Origin: Marinobacter vulgaris
GTDB taxonomy: Bacteria; Pseudomonadota; Gammaproteobacteria; Pseudomonadales; Oleiphilaceae
DNA: 64,000 nt
Direction of reading: 5' to 3'
Assembly (NCBI RefSeq): GCF_003344045.1
Contig: NZ_QFWX01000001.1
Location: 372,001 to 436,000 of the forward strand
Position numbers and translations under genes: made by a program. The first letter of the stretch is position 1, and the number at the start of each line of letters is the position of its first letter. The notes beneath the pieces are model-generated. The model had not been told where the DNA came from. It did not search any database and saw nothing but the letters and a program-made list of their open reading frames with translations. Positions 8,837 through 17,306 of the stretch are shown here, in pieces.

Positions 8837-9157
8837 CTATTCGGGGCTTGCGGTAACTTTAACGATGTAGTCGGCCACGGCCTGAATCTGCTCCGATGAC
8901 AGGGAGTCAGCGAAGGCCGGCATGACGCCGACGCCACTGGTCACCGCGTTGATGACCTGGTCGCGGGTGGGTTTCAGTTCATCCAGGTCCGGGCCGATGG
9001 CGCCCTCAGAGCCGGCATCCGAAAGGGCGTGGCAAATGGTGCAGGAGGGCTGTGCCTCCTGGACGAATACCTGCTTTCCTGTGTCGGTTTCACTGGCCTC
9101 AGCCAGGCAGCCAAAGCCCAGCAGACCGGCTGATAAAACAGCGACGGTTTTTCTCAT
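8837..9157 (-). CDS. sorB: c-type cytochrome, probable sulfite dehydrogenase electron-acceptor subunit
   Basis: The 106-residue product has an N-terminal signal peptide (about 22 residues) followed by one haem-binding site CTICH (C39, C42, H43) and a likely axial methionine M79 in GVGVMPAF, as in small class I cytochromes of about 80 mature residues. It lies 62 bases downstream of a sulfite dehydrogenase gene on the same strand. In characterised SorAB enzymes the cytochrome subunit takes electrons from the molybdenum centre in the periplasm. That pairing, more than the sequence, supports the symbol. Confidence 0.82.
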   Translation of the reverse strand: MRKTVAVLSAGLLGFGCLAEASETDTGKQVFVQEAQPSCTICHALSDAGSEGAIGPDLDELKPTRDQVINAVTSGVGVMPAFADSLSSEQIQAVADYIVKVTASPE

Positions 9158-9219
9158 AGTCGGTGTACCTGGAATCGGTCAGGGGGGCGGAAAACTCCGG
9201 ATCCGGCCCCCGCCTTCTG

Positions 9220-10446
9220 TTAACTGACAGTGACCGTGACCCCGTGGTCACTCCACCCATTGTGGCCGTAACCGCGCTCGTTTTCCGTCCTGCCCTCTGG
9301 CTGGCTGTTGCCCTGGGTATCGGTGGCCCTGCTGACAATCCGGTATTCGCCGGGTGACAGGTCTGCGGCCATCACGAACGGACGCCATGCATAGGGGCCC
9401 AGATCCGGGCCCAGGAACCGTGCCTGTTTCCAGTTTTTGCCACCGTCCAGAGACACCTCCACCCTATCGAGTGCAACGGTGCCGCCAAAGGCTACGCCAT
9501 AAATCATATTGCGACCGCTGCGACCGCTTTCAAGCGGAGCGGTAACCCAGGACTTGACGTTCATTTCCCACATGGACGGCTGGTCCGGGGATCCTTTCTC
9601 GCCCACATCCCGGATGCGGTAGCCGGAGGCCTGGATCTTGGCATCGGTCTGGTTTTCGGTGAAGGCTATGGTCTTGACGTACTTGACGTTGTTAACGCCG
9701 TAGTAGCCTGGAACCACCATGCGGAGCGGACCGCCATGAGTGTGCGGCATGGGCTCGTCGTTCATTTCCCAGGCCAGCAGGGCGCTGTCCAGGGCTCTGG
9801 TGGGCACCGACCGTTCAACCACGATGGTCTTCGGATCGAGGCCCTCGGGCAGTGATTCGCCCCCGGTACTGGTGATGTAGCGGGCGTCGGAATCCGGCCC
9901 GCCCAGGGCTTCCACCACATCTTTCAGCGGCACCCCTGTCCACATGACACAACCGGCGGCGCCAACCGACCATTGGGTGCCGCTGGCGCCATGGGGAAAG
10001 AATGCGCGGCCATTACCGGAACATTGCAGTACCGAGGCTACCGTTGTCACACCCATGGACTTAAGTTCGCCCACGGTGAGTTTGCGTGGATTACGGACGC
10101 CCTCGATGTTGACTTCCCAGGCGTCGGGATCATCGGTAATCGTTGCCGGAGGTGCCGGCAGATTGTTGCGCACGAACAGGCGGTCGCTGGGGGTGATGAC
10201 ACCGTTACCGATTGCACCGCGCTCGGTTTCCATGGTGTTGGTACTGTGGACGATCAGGGCACTGCGCTCTTTCCATGCTGCATAATCCGGTAATGATTTC
10301 GGTTCATCCGCCCTGGCGAGGGGGATGAAACCGAGCAGGCTTACTGCCGCCATGGCACCGGCGCTGCCCACCAGCAGCCGTCGGCGAGCGGGGCTTTCCA
10401 GCCCTGGATCGTTCGGGCCCCGGTGAAGGAATCTATCCTGTTGCAT
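9220..10446 (-). CDS. sorA: Sulfite dehydrogenase, molybdopterin subunit
   Basis: The 408-residue protein is a sulfite oxidase-family enzyme. It starts with a Tat signal, ARRRLLVGSAGAM at 20-32 and a cleavage site near ARA|DEPK (residue 46). The Moco-binding domain carries the ligand cysteine C142 in LQCSGNGRAFF. GGPLRMVVPGYYG and the C-terminal dimerisation domain (SLDGGKNW, AYAWRPF-like segment) follow. The enzyme oxidises sulfite to sulfate in the periplasm and passes electrons to a cytochrome c, here the neighbouring small cytochrome. A sulfide:quinone oxidoreductase encoded 9 kb away suggests wider oxidation of reduced sulfur. MsrP-like or other family activity is less likely given the cytochrome partner. 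Confidence 0.9.
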   Translation of the reverse strand: MQQDRFLHRGPNDPGLESPARRRLLVGSAGAMAAVSLLGFIPLARADEPKSLPDYAAWKERSALIVHSTNTMETERGAIGNGVITPSDRLFVRNNLPAPPATITDDPDAWEVNIEGVRNPRKLTVGELKSMGVTTVASVLQCSGNGRAFFPHGASGTQWSVGAAGCVMWTGVPLKDVVEALGGPDSDARYITSTGGESLPEGLDPKTIVVERSVPTRALDSALLAWEMNDEPMPHTHGGPLRMVVPGYYGVNNVKYVKTIAFTENQTDAKIQASGYRIRDVGEKGSPDQPSMWEMNVKSWVTAPLESGRSGRNMIYGVAFGGTVALDRVEVSLDGGKNWKQARFLGPDLGPYAWRPFVMAADLSPGEYRIVSRATDTQGNSQPEGRTENERGYGHNGWSDHGVTVTVS

Positions 10447-10528
10447 AGTCCGTCTCCTTATTAGGTTTGTCGTTGGACGGTGGAGCCCTGTACCTCTTTG
10501 CCAAGGGCAGGTTATATCCTTATTACCT

Positions 10529-10548
10529 ATAGACTATCCATAGACTAT
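10529..10548. promoter_or_regulatory. Two 9-bp direct repeats upstream of sorA, period 11
   Basis: ATAGACTAT occurs at 10529-10537 and again at 10540-10548, separated by CC, which places the copies one helical turn apart. They lie 83-102 bases before the sorA start. Read toward sorA, a TTGAGC/TATAGG pair with 17-base spacing can be drawn through the same stretch. Tandem sites at one helical period are typical of a cooperatively bound regulator, but no regulator is known here. Confidence 0.4.
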
Positions 10549-10593
10549 GCTCAATATTTGATCAACGCTTTTTCCATTAAAAAGTGATGCGCT

Positions 10594-11565
10594 CTAGCGA
10601 ATAACAGTGGACGCCAGATAGCTGGCGTAGCCCACGTACACCAACAGAAGTATCAGGCCGTAGGGCCTCCCGATGGTGCGCGATTTGCCGTTAAGCCCAA
10701 AGCTCATTACCAGGAGGCCGACGGTAAGCGCTGTCATCAGCGTCCAGTCGCGGTAAAGCACTTCCATATCCACTGCCAGCGGCTGGATGGTCGCCGCCAG
10801 GCCGACAACAGCCAGGGTATTGAAAATGCCCGACCCCACGATGTTGCCGAGTATCAGGTCGTGCTCGTTTTTCTTCACCGCCGCCAGGGCCGACGCCAGT
10901 TCCGGAAGCGAGGTGCCGATGGCAACGATCGTCAGGCCAATGATCAGATCGCTGACGCCCAGGCTCTGGGCAATGAATACCGCCCCCCAGACCAGCATGC
11001 GGGAGCTGACCAGCAGCAGGACCAGGCCAACCACCAGCCAGATCAGTGCATTCTTCAGTGGCATCGGATGGGCAACCAGCTCCGACTCGGTCTCGCCGAT
11101 CAGTGAATCGCCCTTGCCCTGAATACCCTGGTAAATGGACCAGCCCATCACTACAGCAAACACCCCCAGCAGCACCCAGCCGTCGAGGCGCGTCAGTTCG
11201 CCATCGATCAACTGGTAACCGCCAATCGCAGTCAGTACCAGCAGCAATGGCAGCTCTTTGCGGATTACCTGGGAGTGCACGGCAATGGGAGCGATCACGG
11301 CCGTAAGGCCGACGATCACCGCAATATTGGTGATGTTCGAACCATAGGCGTTGCCCAGTGCCAGCCCGGGGTTGCCGTCCAGGGCCGCCATCGCCGACAC
11401 CGCCAGCTCTGGCGCTGACGTGCCGAATCCGATGATCACCATGCCGATCAGCAGTGACGGCATGCCCAGGTGCTTGGCGGTTGCCGCCGCACCTTCGATG
11501 AATCGGTCTGCGCTCCAGACGAGAAGAACCAGACCAGCAATGATTGCTGCAAATGCCAGTAGCAT
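10594..11565 (-). CDS. Calcium/sodium antiporter (CaCA family, YrbG-like)
   Basis: This 323-residue membrane protein has about ten helices built from two related halves. Each half carries an alpha-repeat: GFGTSAPELAVSA with a following LGNAYGSNITNI, and AIGTSLPELASA with LGNIVGSGIFNT. These acidic, Ser/Thr-rich repeats bind Ca2+ and Na+ in NCX-type exchangers. The central loop around residue 135 is charged and cytoplasmic. It resembles E. coli YrbG and probably exchanges calcium for sodium across the inner membrane, although the ion specificity of bacterial members is often untested. Confidence 0.88.
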   Translation of the reverse strand: MLLAFAAIIAGLVLLVWSADRFIEGAAATAKHLGMPSLLIGMVIIGFGTSAPELAVSAMAALDGNPGLALGNAYGSNITNIAVIVGLTAVIAPIAVHSQVIRKELPLLLVLTAIGGYQLIDGELTRLDGWVLLGVFAVVMGWSIYQGIQGKGDSLIGETESELVAHPMPLKNALIWLVVGLVLLLVSSRMLVWGAVFIAQSLGVSDLIIGLTIVAIGTSLPELASALAAVKKNEHDLILGNIVGSGIFNTLAVVGLAATIQPLAVDMEVLYRDWTLMTALTVGLLVMSFGLNGKSRTIGRPYGLILLLVYVGYASYLASTVIR

Positions 11566-11715
11566 AAAAGAAGCCCTGATGGTGGAAGCCCCACGGTATG
11601 AGACTAAAGTGGCGGTGATATCCTGGCCCGCAGGCGCGAGAATGATGACAGCACGCCCGGCGGGCGCATTTTAAACCTTTGACCCACCCGCGGCCACTGT
11701 TCGTAAAATCAGTAT

Positions 11716-11727
11716 GTTGGCCAACAG
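11716..11727. promoter_or_regulatory. Perfect 12-bp palindrome between yrbG-like gene and mqo
   Basis: TGTTGGCCAACA is a perfect inverted repeat without spacer, about 117 bases before the mqo start and 150 bases before the divergent exchanger gene. It sits in the A+T-richer part of a 278-base intergenic stretch that otherwise shows nothing I recognise. It could be the operator of a dimeric repressor for either gene; this is inference from symmetry and position only. Confidence 0.3.
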
Positions 11728-11843
11728 TTGATCATCGCAATTTATTCTCTGGGTGAAAAACTGGATAATCGCGCCACAATCTCAAGCGCCCCCTGCTGAT
11801 CGTGGACGGGTGACAGGCTTTAAACTAGCTAGGGTGATAACCA

Positions 11844-13325
11844 ATGGCCGTTAGACAGGCAGATGTAGTGCTGGTCGGCGGTGGCGTCATGAGCGCCACC
11901 CTCGGGATGATGCTCAGGCAGCTGGATCCTTCCCTGGACATCGTCATGGTGGAACGTTTAGACCACGTGGCCCATGAAAGCACCGACGGATGGAATAACG
12001 CAGGCACCGGCCATGCCGGCTACTGCGAGCTGAACTACACACCGGAAAGCGAGGATGGCGAGGTAACCATCGAGCGGGCGCTGAAAATCAATGCCTCGTT
12101 CGAAGTCTCGCTGCAGTTCTGGTCCCATATGGTCGAGCAGGGCATCCTGCCGGAGCCCAAAACATTCATTAACCGCACGCCGCACCAGAGTTTTGTCTGG
12201 GGTGAAGACGGGGTGAAGTTCCTCAAGCGCCGTTTCGAGAAGCTCAGCGCCCATCACCTGTTTCGCGAGATGGAGTACACCGAATCACCCAGGGAGCTGG
12301 AAGAGTGGATGCCGCTGGTGGTGAAAAACCGTGACCCGATGCAACGGGTGGCTGCCACCCGGATCAGGCATGGTTCGGATGTGGACTTCGGCTCCCTGAC
12401 CCGCAGCATGGTGAAATTCCTCGAATCCACGCCGAATTTCGAGCTGATGCTCAGTAGCCCGGTTCATTACCTTGCCAAGCGCGACAACGGCCGCTGGAAA
12501 GTGCGGGTGAAGAACCAGAAAACCGGCGAGCAGACCAAGCTGGAGGCCGGGTTTGTATTCCTGGGCGCCGGGGGCGGTGCATTGCCGATGCTGCAGAAAT
12601 CCGACATCGACGAATCCAAAGGTTATGGCGGTTTCCCGGTGAGCGGACAATGGCTGGTATGTCAGAAGCCGGAAATTGTCAAACAGCACAATTCCAAGGT
12701 GTACGGCAAGGCACCGATCGGCGCGCCACCCATGTCCGTCCCGCATCTGGATACCCGCATCATTAACGGCGAGCCGGCACTTCTGTTCGGCCCCTTTGCC
12801 GGCTTTACCACCCGTTTCCTCAAGAAGGGATCGATGTTCGACCTGTTCGGATCGGTCAGCTCCACCAATCTGCGCCCCATGCTGTCCGTAAGCCGCACCA
12901 ACATGGACCTGACCCGTTATCTCATCGGCGAAGTATTCCAGTCGCACAGTGACCGTGTAGCATCACTGCGCAACTACTTCCCCGACGCCCAGGAAGAGGA
13001 CTGGCGCCTGCAGGAGGCCGGCCAGCGCGTGCAGATTATCAAGAAATCCCCGGAGGGCGGCGGAAAACTTGAGTTTGGCACCGAAATCGTAGCGGCGAAG
13101 GATGGCACCCTGGCAGCCCTTCTGGGGGCATCGCCGGGGGCATCCACCGCGGCCCACGCCATGATCGATGTGATCGAGCGCTGCTTCCCGGAACGTATGA
13201 AGACGTCCGAGTGGCAGGAGCGCATGAAAGTGATGGTGCCATCCTATGGGCAGTCGCTGGTGGATGATGAGCAGCTACTCAACAAAGTGCGGGAACGCAC
13301 GCTCTCAACCCTGAAACTGGGGTGA
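11844..13325 (+). CDS. mqo: Malate:quinone oxidoreductase
   Basis: The 493-residue flavoprotein begins with an FAD-binding motif (VVLVGGGVMSATLG) and continues with WNNAGTGHAGYCELNY, a strong Mqo signature. The GAGGGALPMLQKS segment and the C-terminal GASPGASTAAHAM stretch complete the family pattern. Mqo oxidises malate to oxaloacetate at the inner membrane and passes electrons to ubiquinone, replacing or supplementing NAD-dependent malate dehydrogenase. Its length is normal. It stands alone with its own upstream region; the next gene begins about 200 bases on. Confidence 0.96.
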   Translation: MAVRQADVVLVGGGVMSATLGMMLRQLDPSLDIVMVERLDHVAHESTDGWNNAGTGHAGYCELNYTPESEDGEVTIERALKINASFEVSLQFWSHMVEQGILPEPKTFINRTPHQSFVWGEDGVKFLKRRFEKLSAHHLFREMEYTESPRELEEWMPLVVKNRDPMQRVAATRIRHGSDVDFGSLTRSMVKFLESTPNFELMLSSPVHYLAKRDNGRWKVRVKNQKTGEQTKLEAGFVFLGAGGGALPMLQKSDIDESKGYGGFPVSGQWLVCQKPEIVKQHNSKVYGKAPIGAPPMSVPHLDTRIINGEPALLFGPFAGFTTRFLKKGSMFDLFGSVSSTNLRPMLSVSRTNMDLTRYLIGEVFQSHSDRVASLRNYFPDAQEEDWRLQEAGQRVQIIKKSPEGGGKLEFGTEIVAAKDGTLAALLGASPGASTAAHAMIDVIERCFPERMKTSEWQERMKVMVPSYGQSLVDDEQLLNKVRERTLSTLKLG

Positions 13326-13334
13326 TGTTACAAA

Positions 13335-13481
13335 TTGAACCAGAACAGGCAGAAGTGCTGGCAGCACCCGCTTGGCAGCCTTTGTGGCGCCAACTTGGGC
13401 GTGGTCTATTTCTTTGGTGAAGAGCCCTATGAGATGAGAGATTTGCTGAAACATCAGGAGGAGCTGGATTTCTATGTATAA
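13335..13481 (+). CDS. Possible small ORF or gene remnant after mqo
   Basis: A 48-codon frame opens with TTG 10 bases after mqo and ends with TAA at 13479-13481. The predicted peptide includes ANLGVVYFFGEEPYEMRD and then LLKHQEELDFYV, which looks protein-like, with hydrophobic and charged residues well mixed. There is no convincing ribosome site. AGA and other codons that are rarer in the neighbours occur. It may be a small protein, or the decayed end of a longer gene. I do not recognise it, and confidence is low. Confidence 0.2.
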   Translation: MNQNRQKCWQHPLGSLCGANLGVVYFFGEEPYEMRDLLKHQEELDFYV

Positions 13482-13534
13482 TTCCGCAAGGAATTTACAA
13501 CAACGGGTCTGGTTCAGATCCTGAGGAAGACAGT

Positions 13535-15547
13535 TTGAGCAATTCCGATGCCGGCAGCCCGGCACCCGCCGACAAGCTGGTGCAACAGCTGGATGATGCG
13601 ATCACGGCTCTCGATGAGAGCCGCAGCTTCGCCAAAGCCGCCAGCTTGCCCCCTTTGTTTGATGTGGTTCGGCAGGTGCTGTTACAGCCCGGCGGGTGCC
13701 AGGCCGTTCGGGACCGTGCAGAGCGGCTTGAGAAAGCCGGCGTGTTCCTGGGGTCGGATTGGGCGGAGCCGACCACTCTGCAACCCCAGCTTACCCCGTT
13801 TTCCCTTCAGAGCACCGAAACCGACACTGTTCTTGTCGAGGCCATGAGCGAGCTTCGCCTGCTTGCGGTGGCGATGGGTGACTACCCTCATGAGTCCATG
13901 TCGGCCGAGCAGGCCCATCACTACCTGACCCAGGTGCTCGCCATTAACCTCACCCTGCTTTTTGGTGAAGGCGGCGAGACGGAGCGTCAGCAGGGCAAGC
14001 TGGGGCTGATCAGCCGCTCCGTGTTGGACTATGTGGCGACCAGCATCGGTTACGAGCATGTGGTAGATCGCCTGATTGATGAAATCTGGCGCATCCTCCA
14101 GCAGCGGCCTATCCAGGTAGGTGGTGTTCGCCAGATGATCACCCAGATTGCCGTTTGCCGCAGCGATCCGAAAGTGGACATGGGCAGTGCCGGGCAGGGT
14201 GCAGAGCGTCTGATTTCCAGCCTTTACGGGCCGACTCAGGCCTGCCGCGAGGATCCCGGCATTGAGGTGTATGAAGAGCGTCTGAGTCACATGGATTCAA
14301 GCGCTCTCCAGGGGGAGGCCACCGGCTTTGCCCGTTCCATGCACGATACCGGGCTGGTTTCGCCCTATCACGCAACGTTTATCCGATTCATTCTGGAGAA
14401 CCAGGATGCGTTGATCGCTGAATCGCTCGGGCTTTCCATGACCGGGCGGGATTGCCTCCTGCATTATCGGGATCTGGTGCTGACGCTGATTCGCGAGGGC
14501 ATATTTCCGGAAACGGCACAGGGCATCTACGGCCTGGCACTGCTGCTCGAACGGGGCATTCTGTACCAGCCGCCGGTCGCACCGGCGCTCTGGCGGCAGA
14601 CGACGCTCTCCCTGTGCCCGGAAGCCCGGCACCGTCTTGAGCTTGCCTATGGCTATAACCCCCAGCCCAAGGCCTGGCTGATACAGGGCGTTCTGAACAT
14701 GCTGGGCCAGCCCCTGGGAGTGGGGCAGGGCAACAACCCCACCTGCCAGTCTGCCCGCGCCCTATCCATGTGGGCCTATAACGATCCGGATTATCTGTTG
14801 CAGATGGTCACCTGGGCGGCCCGGGATAACGAAATCATCATGCATTTTGAGGGCACGCCGGTGTCGTCGGCTTCCAGCCGTGGCGGCGTTGCGTTGGCGG
14901 TCACCCTGGACCTTGATCCGGTGTCTCTGGTAGTTGTGCCTCATCTCGACCGCATTTATGCAGAAATGGGACGTCTTTGTATCGGGCGTGAGGGCGATCC
15001 CCACCGCTGGGTGAATCCGGAGTTCCACGGCTGGTCTGCCGGGCGCGGCTTCAGTATCAATGTCGATGTCGCGACCGGCAAGCTGCAGGATCTGGAAGGG
15101 TTTCTGAGGCATTTTTATGCCAGCTACCACCCGCACTACAACGGCAATCAGCCCCTTGTGCACCCGCAACCGGCAGGCGTCGCCGTCACCGACAGCGCTG
15201 CACGCTTTATTGGCTGGCATGCAATCACCATACTGCGGGCAAATCTGGATCCGGATAACGTGATGCGGGTGTACTTCTACAACCCCAACAACGACAGTGG
15301 TCAGCACTGGGGCGGCGATGTGCAGGTAAGCACGGCCACCAAGGGCGAGCGCTTCGGTGAGGCCTCACTGCCTTTTGAGCAGTTTGCATCACGACTGTAC
15401 ATCTTCCACTACGATCCGCTGGAGCGTGGTGAACCCGCAAAAGTGGGCAGGGAAGAGCTGGCGCGGGTGATCGATCGCGTCCATCAGAGCTGGGGCCGTG
15501 ACCGGCTACCGGCTGATTCGTTTCAGGCCGAGCCAGGGGGGAATTGA
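13535..15547 (+). CDS. Unrecognised 670-residue protein with a possible papain-like Cys-His-Asn triad
   Basis: I do not recognise this protein as a named family. It has no signal peptide or membrane helix, so it is probably cytoplasmic. The N-terminal two thirds look helical, with acidic and leucine-rich stretches. The C-terminal part contains GNNPTCQSARALSMW, with C404 at the start of a predicted helix, then FIGWHAITILRA with H562 entering a strand, then VYFYNPNND with N583. This order and spacing resemble papain-fold cysteine peptidases and transglutaminase-like enzymes. The TTG start is favoured by GAGGAA seven bases upstream. It ends 38 bases before an acetolactate synthase start and is probably co-transcribed with it. 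Activity is inferred, not shown. Confidence 0.6.
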   Translation: MSNSDAGSPAPADKLVQQLDDAITALDESRSFAKAASLPPLFDVVRQVLLQPGGCQAVRDRAERLEKAGVFLGSDWAEPTTLQPQLTPFSLQSTETDTVLVEAMSELRLLAVAMGDYPHESMSAEQAHHYLTQVLAINLTLLFGEGGETERQQGKLGLISRSVLDYVATSIGYEHVVDRLIDEIWRILQQRPIQVGGVRQMITQIAVCRSDPKVDMGSAGQGAERLISSLYGPTQACREDPGIEVYEERLSHMDSSALQGEATGFARSMHDTGLVSPYHATFIRFILENQDALIAESLGLSMTGRDCLLHYRDLVLTLIREGIFPETAQGIYGLALLLERGILYQPPVAPALWRQTTLSLCPEARHRLELAYGYNPQPKAWLIQGVLNMLGQPLGVGQGNNPTCQSARALSMWAYNDPDYLLQMVTWAARDNEIIMHFEGTPVSSASSRGGVALAVTLDLDPVSLVVVPHLDRIYAEMGRLCIGREGDPHRWVNPEFHGWSAGRGFSINVDVATGKLQDLEGFLRHFYASYHPHYNGNQPLVHPQPAGVAVTDSAARFIGWHAITILRANLDPDNVMRVYFYNPNNDSGQHWGGDVQVSTATKGERFGEASLPFEQFASRLYIFHYDPLERGEPAKVGREELARVIDRVHQSWGRDRLPADSFQAEPGGN

Positions 15548-15585
15548 GCTCCCAGGCGACAGGCGTTGAGATAACAGGAGACAGG

Positions 15586-17256
15586 ATGACCGCACAGGCC
15601 GACAATCGCAGAAACGGTGCAGAGCTTTTTGTTCATGCCCTGGAAAACGAGGGAATCCGGTACATCTTCGCGGTCCCGGGCGAGGAAAACCTCGATTTTC
15701 TGGAGGCGCTGCGTGAATCCGGTATCGAGCTGGTCCTCAACCGTCATGAACAGGCGGCGGGCTTCATGGCTGCCACCTACGGGCGCCTGACCGGCCGCGT
15801 GGGTGTATGTCTGTCTACCCTCGGCCCCGGCGCTACCAACCTGGTGACCGCGGCTGCCTACGCCCAGCTTGGCGGTATGCCGATGATGATGATTTCGGGC
15901 CAGAAACCCATCAAATCATCGAAACAGGGCCTGTTCCAGATTCTGGATGTAGTGGACCTGATGCGCCCGCTCACCAAGTACACCCGCCAGATCAGCAACG
16001 CCAATACTATCCCCGCCAAGGTGCGGGAAGCCTTCCGTATTGCCTCAGAAGAGCGTCCTGGCGCCGTCCACCTGGAGTTGCCCGAGGATATTGCCGCGGA
16101 AGTGGCCGATGCCGACACTCATATTTTTGAACCCAGCGATGCCCGCCGGCCCACCGCCAGCGTAAAGAGCCTCAACACCGCCTGCGACATGATCAACAAG
16201 GCCAGGCACCCGCTGATCATGATTGGTGCGGGTGCCAATCGCAAACGCGTGTCCCAGGCGCTGATCCACCTGGTCAACGTCACGGGTATTCCGTTCTTTA
16301 CAACCCAGATGGGCAAGGGTGTTGTGGACGAGCGCCATCCGCGGTATCTGGGCAACGCCGCGCTCTCTTCCGGCGACTTTGTTCACTGCGCCATCGACCA
16401 CGCCGACCTGGTCATCAACGTGGGGCATGACGTGGTGGAGAAACCACCTTTCTTCATGAAGCCCGGTGGCAAGCAGGTCATCCACGTGAACTTCAGCAGC
16501 GCAGATGTGGACCCGGTCTATTTTCCCCAGCATGAGGTGGTGGGAGACATCGCCAACAGTGTCGAGCACCTGGCTGAACGTTGTGGCCAGTGCTCGAGCC
16601 ATGATTTCACCCGTTTCATGGAGGTGAAGGCTGCGGTGGACTGCCACCTGTCCGAAAAGGTCGATGAAGGCCGCTTCCCGGTTATCCCCCAGCGCATCGT
16701 CTACGACGTGCGCCAGGTGATGCCGGAAGACGGTATCATCGCGCTGGATAACGGCATGTACAAACTCTGGTTCGCCCGCAATTACCCGGCCTACGACAAC
16801 AACACCGTACTGCTGGACAACGCCCTGGCGTCCATGGGTGCCGGCCTGCCCAGTGCCATGATGGCGGCCATGCTGTATCCACATCTGAAGGTGATGGCGG
16901 TCTGTGGCGACGGTGGTTTCATGATGAACAGCCAGGAGCTGGAAACCGCGGTGCGCCTGAAGCTCAATCTGGTCATATTGATCATCAATGACAACGCCTA
17001 TGGCATGATCAAGTGGAAACAGTCCCAGGAAGGCTTCGAGAATTTCGGGCTTGATTACAACAACCCGGACTTCGTGAAGTACGCCGAAGCCTACGGCGCC
17101 ATCGGCCATCGCATTGAACGCACCGAGGACCTGCAGCCGACGCTGAAACAAGCCCTGACCGCAGGCGGTGTGCAGCTGATTGAAGTCCCGGTGGATTACA
17201 GCGAAAACCGCCGGGTGTTTGATGAAGAATTGGTAAAGCTCACCTGCAACCTCTAG
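15586..17256 (+). CDS. Acetolactate synthase large subunit-type TPP enzyme
   Basis: The 556-residue product is a thiamine-diphosphate enzyme of the acetolactate synthase type. It has the N-terminal Pyr domain with the catalytic glutamate region (FAVPGEENLDFL, then RHEQAAGFMA), a central domain, and the C-terminal PP domain with the TPP motif GDGGFMMNSQELETA ending in NDNAYGMIKWKQ. It would condense two pyruvates to acetolactate. No small regulatory subunit gene follows, which argues for a stand-alone catabolic (AlsS-like) or a non-biosynthetic role rather than IlvBN. ATG 15586 has AGGAGACAGG in front; the TTG at 15544 that extends the frame overlaps the previous gene. Confidence 0.85.
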   Translation: MTAQADNRRNGAELFVHALENEGIRYIFAVPGEENLDFLEALRESGIELVLNRHEQAAGFMAATYGRLTGRVGVCLSTLGPGATNLVTAAAYAQLGGMPMMMISGQKPIKSSKQGLFQILDVVDLMRPLTKYTRQISNANTIPAKVREAFRIASEERPGAVHLELPEDIAAEVADADTHIFEPSDARRPTASVKSLNTACDMINKARHPLIMIGAGANRKRVSQALIHLVNVTGIPFFTTQMGKGVVDERHPRYLGNAALSSGDFVHCAIDHADLVINVGHDVVEKPPFFMKPGGKQVIHVNFSSADVDPVYFPQHEVVGDIANSVEHLAERCGQCSSHDFTRFMEVKAAVDCHLSEKVDEGRFPVIPQRIVYDVRQVMPEDGIIALDNGMYKLWFARNYPAYDNNTVLLDNALASMGAGLPSAMMAAMLYPHLKVMAVCGDGGFMMNSQELETAVRLKLNLVILIINDNAYGMIKWKQSQEGFENFGLDYNNPDFVKYAEAYGAIGHRIERTEDLQPTLKQALTAGGVQLIEVPVDYSENRRVFDEELVKLTCNL

Positions 17257-17306
17257 CCGGTGTAGTATCATCCGCTCTGAATTGATATGAGTCTGAGGGT
17301 GGGTGA

